From Adiantum capillus-veneris (Eukaryota > Streptophyta > Polypodiopsida > Polypodiales > Pteridaceae): DNA of 64,000 nucleotides. This document shows, piece by piece, positions 21,935 through 34,491 of the stretch (position 1 is the first letter of the stretch; each line of letters opens with the position of its first letter). A program made the position numbers and the translations under genes. The notes below the pieces were generated by a model, which saw nothing but the letters and a program-made list of their open reading frames with translations, made no database searches and was not told the origin of the DNA. Location: NCBI GenBank assembly GCA_014529385.2, contig CM043960.1:70557410-70621409 (forward strand), read 5' to 3'.

Positions 21935-23070
21935 TGTCACGGGAACCGAATAATAGAGATAGACAGCAAAACAGAGGAAGAAATCTTTGTATTGATAGTG
22001 TTTGATACAACAGAGAAGCAATTGAATATATATGGGCGCACTCCGTTGTACGGAGCTCGAACCTCCCGACCACCCCCGAGCTTCAATTCGCTTGCATGCA
22101 GCGTCTCACTTGCACTCGCACTCGCACTCGCACTCGCACTCTCACTCTCACTCTCACTCGCACTCGCAGAAGAGAAAATGGTGAATGATCCCTAAACGCA
22201 CCACCCGTCGTGCTTTTATCCTTCTTTTCCTCGAAAAGCCTGCACGATTTTCGTACCAAGTATACCTGCGAGAATAATATAAGAACGTGATCGCTAAGCG
22301 ATCCGTAAAGGTTAGATTTCTATCATGACACTTTGCACAGATCCTGTTTCACACATTGATTTCTGCATCACCTACAAAATAGCCAAAAGAACATACTCGT
22401 GCAACCAATTCAACATGATAATCAAAGTCAAAAAAACATAATTATATACCTTCATAATCTCAATTGCCATACTCTACCATGAAGAAACAATCCACTTCTT
22501 GGTTGACAGCAGGGAGAACTGTATGATGTTGTAGGTCTGTCTGTCCCTGTGTACATTACACTACTGCTGCCTTCTGTTTGTTTTCATCATAACTTTTACA
22601 AACGAACTCAGAACAGAGCGATCCAGGTACTCAAAACGACGGAATAGGTCTGGTCTACAAAACAACGTGGACAGAATTGCAAAAAACGTCTCTGTTTGGC
22701 TAAAAACGCAACTTTTAGGTCGCGACTCATAAAACCTCTATTTTTGGGTATCCACTACTTTTACAACTTATTTTAAGCCTACCCATGCATTTTAAGCTAA
22801 AACACATAAATATAAAACATTGATATTAATAAAAATCTCAATTTTACTGTTCATAGACAGACTATCTGTTATTCATTAATCTTTATCAAATCCGTCTTTA
22901 GTGTATTATTAAAAAAAAAGAAGAATATATGTTCTCTCTTAATATTTCAACTCATTCGTATAAGCTCTATTTAATAGACTATTCGACAATCTTTCAAATC
23001 GTGCTAACGAAAGATATGCCCTGCTACATTCTTTTCGACTTTAAGAACTTCAAATATTAGTCCTATTACA
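21935..23070 (-). mobile_element. Solo LTR (1136 bp) inside Copia-2
   Basis: Begins TGTCACGGGAACC and ends CCTATTACA, flanked by the perfect 5-bp duplication TTTCA (21930-21934 and 23071-23075). A TATATATTC box followed by a CT-rich start-like region, read on the minus strand near 22020-22040, suggests minus orientation. No internal sequence remains, as expected after recombination between two LTRs. Not the same family as any other LTR in the window. Confidence 0.85.
22105..22168. repeat. (CACTCG)n microsatellite
   Basis: About ten hexamers CACTCG/CACTCT inside the solo LTR. Confidence 0.95.
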
Positions 23071-23345
23071 TTTCATCCTTGACAACATCCTTAAAACATG
23101 TGGGTTCTACTTTGTTTGTAATTTTTTCCATAAATGCACAATGATGAGCCACATAACCGTCATAAGTCAATCTTTGCACAAGATTTCTTGCTCTTTCTGA
23201 CCTGCATGGTCCATGATCACTTCCAAGTGGCTTATTCCTTGTTTGCATTCTTTTTGCACTTGGAGTCTTCATAGAGGGTATGCCAAACTCTCATCCAAAC
23301 TCTGCTCAGAAGCACTGCTATCGGCATCATCATAATGAACAATGC
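23071..23345 (-). pseudogene. Copia-2 fragment, left-hand piece (fossil)
   Basis: Minus-strand QRLTYDGYVAHHCAFM and VEPTCFKDVVKDEM, the linker between copia integrase and RT. It was joined to 21704-21934 before the solo LTR entered. The left end against element C lies between about 23330 and 23376. Confidence 0.8.
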
Positions 23346-23375
23346 GGCCCAATCAGAATTGGGTAGCTCAAATCT

Positions 23376-24947
23376 ATAGCTTCAATAAAAAACAAGGAAA
23401 GTCTGCTAGGGATTGTGCAACTAGAATGAAATGATACATTGCAAGATTCCCAGAGCTAGAGATACCTGCAAAAGAAAGACTAGTATCATTATTTCTAGAG
23501 GGACTACTAAACAAAGAACTTCATGCTATATTGTATAGCAAGAAGCATATAACCCTAGAAGAGTGTGTGTCAGATGCTATTGACTTAGGAGACAATTGTG
23601 ATATTTTCAATGAAGAAGATGTCTCTAAGGATAACCAAAGTGAGAAAACAGCATTCACCAAACCAGCACAAGTGGGAATGGCTGTTGCAGCACTGCGCTT
23701 TCAGCCATATAAGACATGCTCAGAAGGATGAATGACAGGAAGCACATATGAGGGGAATAGGGCAAGGGATACCTCAACAAGGACAACCAATTAGGCCGAA
23801 AAAATGGTGTGCTATCAAACGTAAATGGACCAACCATGAGACCAATGAGTTCTATTATCGACCGAAGTATGATGGAAATATTCAATACGTGCCTATGAGG
23901 AAACAAGCACAACTCATGTATAGGTATCAGCCTGATATGGCCCCAGCTAAAAGACCACGGTTGGGTATGGAAAGACCTCAACCCGTGTTGGGTCAACAAC
24001 CTCCATATCCTGGATATAATGCAGTACCTATAAAGTACATGCATTCAGAGGGAGTCATAGATGAACAAGCAATAGTGCCTGTTACACCCTATGCTGAGCC
24101 TAGTCCATCTACAGTAATGGTAGAAGGAGGCTGGTATAATTCACATCCACCACCAATGGAAGAACCTGTGAATTATACTACACCAGAACTTGCACCGATG
24201 TACTATGTAGCTAATCAAGGTGTTAGACCTCCGATGGTAAGACCCATGATTAAGCCAAGAACTGGGAACTGTCACAACTGTGGTGCAGATGATCATTGGA
24301 AAAATGAATGCCCAGAGCCTGACAAGAACCTTAAACCAGTTGAAGCTTTTTGTATGCAATGCTGCAAAAAGGGAGGACATTTCCCTGAAGATTGTCCAAA
24401 AAATCCTTTAAACAAGGGTAACATAGTAGTGAACATAGTCCAAGTGATACCTAGTAGCTCATCTAAGAGTGAATCAATTGTTTCAATCAAGGTAATCACC
24501 AGATCCTAGGCTAAGGAAAAGAAACATAACTCCTCTGATGATTTGGAGAATACAAAAATCTTCTCTCAAAAGATCAAAGAGAAGCAAAAGCAAAAGGTAT
24601 AAGATGAGAAAACAAAAACAAAGGGTTGAAATCAAAGAGTAAGCAAAGAAACTATTCTAGGAAAAGGGGAAAGAAATTGGAAGTGAAATCAAGTAAACCA
24701 CCGTGAATCTGGAGGATCAATTTTGGTCGACAAAATTTTTGAGCCAATTAATGCAGCCTTGGAAGCTTACCAAGCGGGTCTTAAAGAAGGCCAAAACATG
24801 AAAAACAAATGGAAAAACTATCCTTCTCCAGAAACGAAAGCAGCTAAGCTTGAAGCTTATCAAAATTTGGTAAGAATTACTCAAGAGATGCTGGAAAAAC
24901 AAAAACCCAAGCTGAAGAGTATGGAAAACCTGAAGAGCTTATGGTAG
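23376..24947 (+). pseudogene. Element C Gag and spacer (fossil)
   Basis: The Gag core C-terminal part includes ARFPELEIPAKERLVSLFLE and KHITLEECVSDAIDLGDNCD. Pro-rich linker follows, with GIGQGIPQQGQPIRP. Two zinc knuckles follow at about 24270-24400: CHNCGADDHWKNECP and CMQCCKKGGHFPEDCP. The spacer 24723-24947 (VDKIFEPINAALEAYQ) matches D at 33748-33990 (VDKVNEPLDAILQAYE). Confidence 0.85.
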
Positions 24948-25486
24948 GAACCAATAAAGAGAAATCCAAAGTGGTGGTAGAACTCCACCTTGAAACGAAA
25001 GAGCCAAAACTCATAGTGTCGGACATTGAAGATACCTTAGACGGAATTCAATTCGTAGAAGAAGACTGACCAGGACACTTATGGAAAAAAGTTAGAGAGA
25101 TTAATGATGGGAGCCGAACTCTGAAGTCAACTCCTATAGAGGAAGTTTGGTTAGACAATTTACCTCCTGATATGGGCATGGATGTACAATCCTCGTATAG
25201 GGATTGCGGCTTTGAAGCTTTAGGAATGTCTAAACCATTGACTTTGAAAACATTACCCTCTTACTTGGGAAATAGCGAAGATGAATCCATAGTGTGTAAA
25301 ACCACTCAGATAAAGAGAGCGGAATAGACCCTAGAGGTAGACAACATTCATTCAATCATGTCTTCACCCATTCAATGAACTCTTACTTTAGGAGAACTGT
25401 TAAAAATCAAACCATATTTATGGAATGATCTACAGAAAACTCTAGAGAAGGTGGGATAACAGGGCTAATCGCAAAAAAAGGAAAAA

Positions 25487-26610
25487 TTGAAACAAAAATT
25501 GGATAACAAAGAGATTAGATCCGTTCCAATGAACAAAGTCAGAGAATACTACGAAGGGGAAGAAGGAAACACAACCCTTCTAGTGAGATATAATGATATA
25601 GAAACCATGGCAATACTGGATAGTGGGGCGCGTATAGCCATAGCCACGAAAGTAGTATGGGAATCATGGGGCAACTAGACATTATACAAACTTGAATGAA
25701 ACTGCAATTGGCTGATGGTGGACACATCGAAAGAACCTTAGGACTGCTTGAAAAAGTGATAGTTAATTCTTGTGGGATTAAATATCAACACACTTTTGCC
25801 ATATGGACTTTGGAAAGAAAATCAATTACGAAGTCATCATGGTAAGACCTTTCATGCGACAAGTACAACTTATCTAGGATTGGGAAAACAATTATCTGTA
25901 CTTGAAGCAAGTGGGATCAATAACAAGGGTCAATCTAAAAGATCACACTTATAGAGATGTCATGAAAACGCCCATACAAGAATTCTATTCGGTCTCTTCG
26001 GCTGAAACTAAGCTTCCATCTTGGTTCAACAAACACACACTTATTTGGATGTGCAGAGCCTCATAAAATGGAAGCTTAAAAACGAAAAGAATGTATCTTA
26101 GAAAGGGATTTCACAGACAAAGCCTATGTACCTGAACCCTTTCCAGAGTATTTGTTTGAGCCATTTGAGTAGACTTAAATTTTAGCAACAATGGATGTAT
26201 GTGTAAATACGTCTATGCCTACTCAATTTTTCAATGAGGACGGCTATGACATAATTCCCATACAAATGCTTTCAACCCTTCACATTAAAGACAAAATTCA
26301 AGAATCCAAGGACTTGATGAAATCTCAACAAGTCATTTTAGACCTCTATTATGATGTAACAAATAAGTTAGAAGAACATTCAGCTACCTCAATTGATTCG
26401 GGGTCGGAAAAAGAACATGTGAGAGCTAAACTACTCATTAAAGGAGGGGGAGAAAAGTTTTTTGACTTGCCAAACCAGAAACTGAGAAGACAAAAATGGT
26501 ATAGAAGAAAAAGAGACACGAGAAACTTGAAAGCTAGACCTATGCCATCAGCCTCCAGTAGAATACAGTTCCTGATGCCGATAGATGCACATGATTGTGG
26601 AGAAAAATGA
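25487..26610 (+). pseudogene. Element C protease and linker (fossil)
   Basis: NKVREYYEGEEGNTTLLV, then ILDSGARIAIATK: the retropepsin active-site loop. The linker at 26191 (DVCVNTSMPTQFFNEDGYDI) matches DVCVNETTPKKICDENGYDI in D. Confidence 0.8.
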
Positions 26611-27037
26611 GAAAGGAAACTCAAGCAAAACTTAAAAACTAGGAGAAGGACTCAACTATGACACGAGTTGAACAGAGAAAGAAAGGCATAAAGGAGATAT
26701 AGACAACTGAAATGGAAACCACTGAAGAGAAAGGCAAAGATGTTATGAGTGTTCCGTCCCATTACAAGAAATATAATCTCCAGGACCGGAAAATCATACA
26801 CAACCTATCAGGGAACTATGAAAACATGGTGAGTCCTACAAAGGACCTGAAAATGCAAAAAAGATAGATCTGGTTGAACCATGAGAAGAGCCCAGACCTG
26901 CCTACATTGCAAATGAATTGACAAACAAAGAAGAAGAGCTTTTGTGAAGCTTACTGAAATAATACAGAGATATCGTTTTTTGGTCTTATAAGGATCTCAA
27001 GGGTGTTGAGCCATAAATTTGTCAACATACCATACCA

Positions 27038-27995
27038 ATGAGAGATGATGCGAAACCAAGCAGACAAAGACCATACACTTATAATGAGACATTTTCCAAA
27101 AAGATCAAAGAAGAGATTGAAAAGCTAAAAGAAACCGAATTCATTTATGAAATTGAACACACAGATTGGGTGTCTCCAATTGTGGTAGTACCCAAGAAAA
27201 ATGGAAAATTACGAGTGTGTCTCAATCTCAAGAAAGTGGATGCAGCTACCATTAGGGACAACTTTCCTCTTCCAATCACTGAGAATGTTTTAGAACGAGT
27301 TGTAGGAAAAGAAGCTTACAACTTTTTAGATGGCTTTTCGGGATACAATCAACTTTTGGTTGACCCCAAAGATCAACATAAAACTACCTTTGCAACCGAA
27401 TGGGGTATTTTTGCCTATCGGGTTATGCCTTTTGGGTTAACTAATGCTCCTGTCACCTTTCAAAGATTGATGAGCCATGCTTTTAAAGAATATCTTTGGA
27501 GTTTCTTGGAAGTATATATGAATGATCTATGTGTACATTCATCAATCAGGGCTGATAATTTTGAACACCTTAAAAACATATTAAAAAAATGTAGACTTTA
27601 TAGGATTTTCTTAAATCCTGAAAAGTGCACATTTATGGGTGGACAAGGAAAAATTCTTAAACATATAGTGTCTAAGAATGGCATAGCTAATGATATGGAT
27701 AAAAATCATATTATTACTAATTTGCCTAGACCGAAAACAATCAAAGGGGTTCAAGCTTTCATGGGACATTGTGGATATTACAGACGGTTCATTTATATGT
27801 ACGCTATAATTGCAAAACCCATGTATAGCTTGATTACACTCTTTGAATGGACTGATGAGTGTGAAGAATCCTTTATAAATCTTAAGCAATCTCTCACTTT
27901 AGCTCCAATATGAAAAGAACCAGATTCAAATAAGATATTCCACATACATGTAGATGCTTCCAATTTTGCCATTGGATGTATACTAGCTCAACCAG
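27038..27995 (+). pseudogene. Element C reverse transcriptase and RNase H start (fossil)
   Basis: The RT domain shows WVSPIVVVPKKNGKLRVC, FLDGFSGYNQ and MPFGLTNAPVTFQRLM; the active-site region is VYMNDLCVHS. The thumb/connection reads MGHCGYYRRFI. RNase H begins IFHIHVDASNFAIGCILAQP and is cut by D. Sequence style is Athila/Tat-like gypsy. Confidence 0.88.
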
Positions 27996-29066
27996 TGTTG
28001 AAAAGACGCCCTTTCAACAACGTTTCCATAAAGATTCCATTAAAGATTCCTCAAAGATTCTATAAAGATTCCACATGAAGATGGTGATGAAGTAGTGAAG
28101 ATGAAGATGGATGCTGCAACATGAAGATACAAGTTCATGGACGTCATCGAATATCCCGTTATTATTGTTTTGAGCCATTACAGCCACTTTTGTAATGTTT
28201 ACGGGAACCTCATATTTTAAATCGGCACTTGTATTTTGGCCACAGATGCTTGTATAATGAGTAAAGCCAACTCAGTTTCTTGTAATTAAGCTATGTAGAA
28301 GCCTAGGGACAATTCAGGTCATTTGGCCGGACATTAGGATTGAAGGCTTGGTATATAAGCTAAAACCTAAGGCTTTGTAAAAAACACATTACGTTATATC
28401 AATTAATATACAGTCGTGGGTTCTGTAGCACACAGTAGTGAGCTTCACGCACACACACCATCGCACACACTAATCACATTGCAAATATGAGAGTAGGAGC
28501 ATGTTAGCATCGAGGAGCTCTCCGCGTCAACGCAAGCAATGCAAGCCGAGGACCACATCGCGAGCCCGCTTGCTACGAGCTATATTTGGTCGTAAGTACC
28601 TCAAACGACATCCGTTCTGAATGATCGAGTAGTCGTTAGAATCAGGGCGAGAAGCTCTTCGTGTTGATGTCTTTGTAGATCAGTTCCGGACACTTTGGAA
28701 ATTGTTGTTTTGAGTTTATCGCGACAGCGATTAGAGGTCTTACAGATATGGTTTTCAGGGTTTAGGTGTTTGGCCACATAGGATATGTCCTTGTGAGTCT
28801 TACCCTCCGATTTCGAGTCATTCCGATATGATTTGAGACTGTTTCAAGCTTGTAGTGTTTTGTAGGATGCATTGTTTGTTTCTTTGCTTTATGGTAGTGT
28901 TGTGGTAGGATTAGTGACTGTAGAGTGTTGTTCATGTCTAGCTCAGGGTTGACAACCCAGAGATTGCCTCCATGCCCTAGTCAAGTCAGCTACGTCCTCG
29001 GATTGACAGTTTGTTAGTCTGTGTTCTCGTTGTGCTTCATCGTCCGTCGCGGCGTACCCGCTAACA
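27996..29066 (+). repeat. Element D 5' LTR
   Basis: 1071 bp, TGTTG...TAACA. A likely TATA box TATATAAG is at 28352-28359. The first 24 bases form an inverted repeat (TGTTGAAAGG/CCTTTCAACA in the 3' copy, one mismatch here). A partial copy of the leader palindrome, GTTTATCGCGACAG, is at 28714-28727. Confidence 0.9.
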
Positions 29067-29965
29067 TTGGCGCCGTTGCCGGGGACGAAACGCCTAAACT
29101 AGCGTAGACCGCATCACTCGTGTTTGACAATATAGTGTTTCTCTAGAGTTTTCTAGAGTGTTGTCACCATTTGCCTTCTTAGTGGGAAGTCAGAGAGCGG
29201 ATCTCTTGATTGAGGGTTAGCCAGGGAGCCTGCGTCTCGCCGAGGTGGTCCACCATGAGGTTGAGGTATGGTTATATTATTTTGTTGTGTGTTTAGATTA
29301 GGTTTTATGGTTTGTGTGTTTGGTTGTGACTTATGGTTGTGAAGAACTTGAAAGAGAAAAAACGCAAAGAAAAACGCAAAAGGTAAGCAGGAGGTTGTTT
29401 GCTTGCCAGAAAGCAAAAACAACCATTCAACCACCCAAAGTAGGACTTTAGGTAGTGTAGGACATCTGATGTTGATCTAGAGCAATTTTGACATGAAAAT
29501 GTGCTTGAAAACACAAAAGGCGAAATTGTGCTGATTATGGTAAAAGTGCTCTAAAATGGTCGTTTGAAAGCCGATTTGAGTGCTTGTTTTTGCATTGGAG
29601 ACCTTAAGGTAGGGGGAAAACACAGAGTTGGTCCAATCAATCAAAAAAAAAAAACCTCTAAAAAACCCAAAAAACAAAAATTTGAAACCAAATCTGCAAT
29701 TTTCAAAAAAAGTTTGACCTCAAGACCTTGTTTTGCATATGCTCTAGAGCTTATATGTGAAATTTCAAAGCATTTGCATCAGTGCTTGTGCATCTAAGTG
29801 GGAATTTTCTTTTTCTGAGTGTAAGGAAGTGAACTGTGAAATTCTTGAATCCAAAGGAAAAGAAGTCCAAATTGAATGAAACTTTGGGGATAAGCTTCTA
29901 AGGGCATTGGGAACCAAACTGTCCAAAAACAGGAAAAAAATCACTTCCCAGTGGCTCTCTGCTCA

Positions 29966-29981
29966 GTCTATCGCGATAGAC
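29966..29981. promoter_or_regulatory. Leader palindrome 1 of element D
   Basis: GTCTATCGCGATAGAC; the perfect symmetry extends to 22 bp (29963-29984), the longest of the six. Confidence 0.85.
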
Positions 29982-30260
29982 TGATGAATTGGAGATAGAC
30001 TCACAATCAAGCAAAACCCCTCATACCACAGGTAAAACACATCAATACAAGGCTGCTCCCAAAAATTGAGTGTACTTGGACATCTGCTTGACCACTAAAC
30101 CTCAAGTCTGGTGTTTAGAGTCAGACTTCAGAGACAAATTGGGTAAAGGGACTTGACCAAATTTCCAAACCTTGTGAAACTTGGTATACATGATCTACAA
30201 AGGGTAGGGAACACATCTGTGAAGAGAAAATTTGAAAAAAGTGCCATGTTAGCATACTGA

Positions 30261-30276
30261 GTCTATCGCGATAGAC
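30261..30276. promoter_or_regulatory. Leader palindrome 2 of element D
   Basis: Perfect GTCTATCGCGATAGAC, 18 bp with flanks. Confidence 0.85.
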
Positions 30277-30558
30277 TAAGAACCCAGTGATAGAAACTGA
30301 TTTTTTCAAAAACCTCTGTGGCATAGCTTGGAAAGGTACTATCAAGGACACATAAAAATTTTGAAGTCATTTGGACATCAGAAAGTGGGTCTAAGACCAT
30401 TTAAGAGGATTCAGCTTGTAGAAAACACCAGATCTGGTCTAACTGACAAAGTAAAAGTCCAAACCACTTGAAAATTGGTAGGAGGACTAAGGAGAGGTGT
30501 TGGAACAGAGTGGTATAGTCAAAGTTCAAGTTTGACCTATAAAAGGGGTACTTGCTGA

Positions 30559-30574
30559 GTCCATCGCGATAGAC
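30559..30574. promoter_or_regulatory. Leader palindrome 3 of element D
   Basis: GTCCATCGCGATAGAC; central TCGCGA kept, one base off symmetry. Confidence 0.8.
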
Positions 30575-30857
30575 TCAAAGCAGGGTCAAAGAAACTGAAT
30601 TTTTCAAAACCCTCTGGAGCATAGCTTGTTTAGCCTCTCAAGAGGTTACACACAAAATTTGGTGGATTTTGGACATTAGGAAGTCATCCTAAGTCTATTT
30701 TCTAGTGATCAGATAGACTCAGAATTCTAGAGTTGGAGTTAGAGACCTAAGAAAAAGTCCAAAACAAGTGGAAATTGGTGAGCAAGATGTACAGAGCATA
30801 GGGAACACAGTGGTAAAGAGAAATCTGGAAAATTTTCAAAACTGAAGAATCTGCTGA

Positions 30858-30873
30858 GTCTATCGTGATAGAC
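30858..30873. promoter_or_regulatory. Leader palindrome 4 of element D
   Basis: GTCTATCGTGATAGAC; the only copy with a change in the central TCGCGA, a C-to-T at a CpG. Confidence 0.8.
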
Positions 30874-31156
30874 TAGGGTTTTTTCACAAAAATTGAAATT
30901 TTTGAAAACTGACCTTAGGGCCTTGTTCTACATGTTGTTGTGAACCTATGGTTAAATTTTGAGTAAATTTGGAGTATTGGAAGTGCATCTAAGTGGATTA
31001 CTTCACAAGATCAGAAAAGAAATTGTTGTTTGATGCAAGTTACACAGGAAAAGTATTCCAAATTGGTTGAAACTTGGTGAGTAGTATCTCAAGAGAAGGG
31101 GGAACTCAAATCTGTAAAAACAGTTGAAAAACTGTATCCCAGTAACACTCTGGTGA

Positions 31157-31172
31157 TTCTATCGCGATAGAC
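31157..31172. promoter_or_regulatory. Leader palindrome 5 of element D
   Basis: TTCTATCGCGATAGAC; one outer base differs. Confidence 0.8.
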
Positions 31173-31295
31173 TCAGAAATTCACTGTAGAAAAATCAAAA
31201 TTCAAATCTGACTTCATATTTGGGTTCAGAAGGCCCATTATACCCTGTACGCAAAGTTTGAGTGCATTTGGACATCTGCAAGGGGTACTTGGTGA

Positions 31296-31311
31296 GTCTA
31301 TCGCGATAGAC
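31296..31311. promoter_or_regulatory. Leader palindrome 6 of element D
   Basis: Perfect GTCTATCGCGATAGAC, only 139 bp after copy 5, so the last unit is shortened. Confidence 0.85.
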
Positions 31312-32070
31312 AACTGAGGAAAAAATTTTGAGAAATTTTTTGAAATCAAGTATACCACTGGGTTTATCATTGCCTAAGGAGTGCACACACCAATTTTGGG
31401 CTCAAGCTGACCACTTGCAAAAACATCAGATAGAGCAACTTTCCAAATTACATCTCACTGTTTTGGTCATAACTTTCACATACGGACTCCGATTCCAAAA
31501 CTTTTTTTTATCAAAACGTAGCTTGAGAGAAGCACTACAGATCTTAGAGTAAATTGACCAAAATGCATCCGGAAGTCAGGGGTGTCTAAAACCGACAATT
31601 TGAGAGAATTGTGAGAAAACGCTCACGGTTTTGGACATAGTTTTGGATTTTCCCTGACCAAAACACTTGCACACAGTGAGAGAGGTATTACTACAGCAAG
31701 CTAGAGCTATTAAGCCTAGAAGTCATGTCTACATCAGGACTCAGACTCAGCTTATACAAGCACATGGATTGCAGGGATAGATGAGCACCCGCCCAGATTT
31801 GATCTTCCAAACCTACAATACATAAAGACCAATTTTGTGGAGAGAGTTTGGACGTATAAACATGAAAGTGAAGGACTATATAGGTATATTAATGGAAATA
31901 AATTCAACCTTTACAATTGCTTAGAGCCTTACCCAGATGAGCTGACATAGTACAAGCTCTTATGTGTCTATACATACGAGGTCGACCGACAATGGACATC
32001 TTTATTTGTTGACAAGTATGGATGAGAATATAGAGCTGTAGAAAGCACAAATCCGCGAACCAAATTAGAG

Positions 32071-33450
32071 ATGAGTGGATATTTGGTCAATGAAGGACCT
32101 CAGATACATCCACCAAACACAGGAACCTCTAAGAGAATTCCAAAGAGGGGACCACCACCTGGATTTCCTCCTAGAGCGATAATGAGAGATGAAACGATAC
32201 CAGAGAGGAGTATGGTTCCATACTTTGCACCCCAAAGTATAAGACCATCTCAGCTAAGAAAATGGGTAAATAGAAAGTACAATGGCATAGGAGACCCATA
32301 CGCCCATGTCTCGGCTTTCAAGCAAGTCCTACGAGCAGAACAAGTAGAGGACTTCAACACGCAGTATGAGGGTTTTGGACTTACATTGGAGGACAATGCA
32401 CAAGCATGGTTTGAACTATTGAACCGAAGAGATTTCACAACCATTGAGAAAATGTTGGATGAATTTGTTCAAGAATTCACCAAGAGGGGCATAAAACATA
32501 ACACCCTTCCTAAGATTCAGGAATTTAAACAAGGTGAAACAGAAACATTGCGACATGCAATACTACGTTTCAAGCAATATGTTGCTAGGTGTCCTACCCA
32601 AGAGTTACCCAAGCCAGAACGTCAGATCCTATGCTTCATTAGAGGGCTTAGGAATGAGAATCTCCAAAAGTACCTACACGTGAAAAGATACCAAACCTTG
32701 GAAGAGGTGACCAAAGCGGCAGTTGACCTAGTTGACAATTGCGAATTGTATGAAGAGGTTCAGAAGAAGATGAATGATGCGAGTGAGGAAAAGAAAACCG
32801 CTGATCTTGAGGATCAAATAGGGAATCTAGGACAAAACCAAGTAAATGTTGAGGAGAAAATCATAGAGAATGTGATGCAACGCATCAACCACTCTGACAG
32901 AGTACCAACCTATAGAATTCCTCAACGACGAAGGTGCATGACATGTGGAGGGGACCATCCGACGCAACATTGTCCTGACTATAGACCTAAGACTCCACCA
33001 GGGTTTGAGCATGTTATTTCTCAACTGCCTAGATATCATCCTGTAGCGGAACAAGTGTTCTTAAGTGAAAGACCCATAGCTGCTAGAAATGCATATGTGA
33101 GTCATGAGCTTCAAATAGAAAGAAATGTGGTAGATCAGAGGCCACTTCAAGGTCAATATCAAGTATTGCCACAACAACCAATACGTCCATGTGGCAGATG
33201 TGGTAGTAGTGATCACTTGATTAAGGATTGTCCACATCATGATATCATGATAAATGTATATTGTAATGAGTGTGCAATCACACATATGATTTTGGATTGT
33301 CCTAAGAATCCAAGAAAGAAAGGTAAAATGCAACCACATGTTACCTTTCCTTCTACCAGCAAATCAGAGAAAGAACGAGCTGCAACAAAAGGAGAGATGA
33401 CAACAACAACAGAGCAAGAAACCATTGCAAAAGAACAGGTGCTTAAATAA
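32071..33450 (+). pseudogene. Element D Gag, 459-codon frame
   Basis: N-terminal Pro-rich stretch, Gag core at about residues 60-235 (LRKWVNRKYNGIGDPYAHVS, DNAQAWFELL, QEFTKRG, CFIRGLRNENLQKYL). Three Cys/His clusters follow: CMTCGGDHPTQHCP, CGRCGSSDHLIKDCP and CNECAITHMILDCP. This frame is open; it would form the particle in the family. No stop-free link to the downstream parts is claimed. Confidence 0.85.
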
Positions 33451-33510
33451 CTAGTAGATGAAAGTAAGCAAGTTGCTCTAGTAAACGTTGTCACAAGAGC
33501 ACAAGCAAAA

Positions 33511-34473
33511 GTGCAAGAGCAGAAGCCTACAGATGGAGAGACTAGTAAGAGTGTCAAAAGCCGTAGAAACTCTAGACGAGCAAGAAGGACTAGAATGAAA
33601 GCGAGACTAGAAAGGGAGAAAGGAGAAGAAAAGGCTGTTACAGCTGAGTTGGAAACAACTCAAGAGCAACAGACACAGCAAAGGGAAGTTGAAACCCTTA
33701 AACCAACTGAAGCACCCAAGAGTGCTAGTTCAGGAGGATCTGTCCTAGTGGACAAAGTGAATGAGCCTTTAGACGCGATTTTACAGGCTTATGAGGCTAG
33801 ATTGGCAAATATACAGACCTTAGAACAAAGATGGATGACCCATCCTTATCCCGAACTAGAGAAGCAGAGGCTAGAAATGTGTAAGCAGCTCATTATAACT
33901 GCTCAAGCATTGCTAGAACCACCTCCACCAGAATTGAAGGATAAGATAGTCACCCCAGTGCACAAAGATCAGAGCATTAAAGTAGACGAATTGCCTAGAT
34001 AAGAGGTAGATCATTGGGAAGAACCACTGCCAAGGTCGCAAGACTCGAGGGTAGTCCAAAATACAACAGATGAATCAATGAGGGATTTCCCACCCTATGT
34101 TCCTATAGTTGAGGAGAAGTGGCCAGAGGAGTTATGGAAGGCTATCCGAGATGCCCAAAAAAGAGAAGAGGATGCTGGACCAGCACCATTTTCTGAAATC
34201 ACATTAGATAGACCACAAATGAGTGTTGATGTGAGGTCATATTATGGTGATGTAGGATCGATAGCCTCCGAAGACAGTAGACCTGCATCGTTAAGAACTT
34301 TGCCACAGTACATGGGAGATTTTGAGGCAAAGTCTGAGATTGTGAGAGTTCCATCACAGAGGCTAGGAGGGACAAAAGAATTGGACACAAAAATTTTGAC
34401 TGACTTGCTATCCATGCCAGTGAAATGCACAATTACGTTGGTAGAACTTTTGAAAATCAGGCCAAGTATGTGA
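33511..34473 (+). pseudogene. Element D spacer region (fossil)
   Basis: A highly charged stretch, then VDKVNEPLDAILQAYEARLA, related to the C spacer; then a Pro/acidic stretch (FPPYVPIVEEKWPEELWKA). It lies between nucleocapsid and protease as in C. Confidence 0.7.
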
Positions 34474-34491
34474 ACGGATATAGGAAAATGC

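Larger units (their letters stand above)
23350..27995 (+). mobile_element. Element C: Ty3/gypsy, left part (Gag to RNase H start)
   Basis: Enters mid-Gag at about 23376 with no 5' LTR or leader, so the 5' end is lost. Order: Gag with two zinc knuckles, spacer, protease, RT, start of RNase H. It is cut at 27995 by element D (ACCAG duplicated at 27991-27995 and 39755-39759) and resumes at 39755. Its spacer, protease and linker are clearly related to those of D. Many breaks (well over ten), so old. Confidence 0.88.
29820..31312 (+). repeat. Tandem array of ~298-bp units with palindromes, element D leader
   Basis: About five degenerate units. Landmark GGGAAC recurs at 29909, 30207, 30501, 30801 and 31100 (steps 298, 294, 300, 299). 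The palindrome core recurs at 29966, 30261, 30559, 30858 and 31157 (steps 295, 298, 299, 299), plus a sixth at 31296. Between these, units share GTCCAAA...TTGGTG, CTGTAAA/CTGTGAA, TTCAAAACCTCTG and TTTGGACATC text. Spacer text is much less conserved than the palindrome. Confidence 0.88.

Noticed and set aside
29963-31311. Regular palindromic repeats as a CRISPR array
   Set aside because: Plant DNA, ~298-bp spacing, related rather than unique spacers, and the array lies inside an LTR-element leader.
33061-33557. Minus-strand frames of about 100 codons
   Set aside because: Antisense to the D Gag nucleocapsid region; also true of 34242-34856 and 35484-35831.
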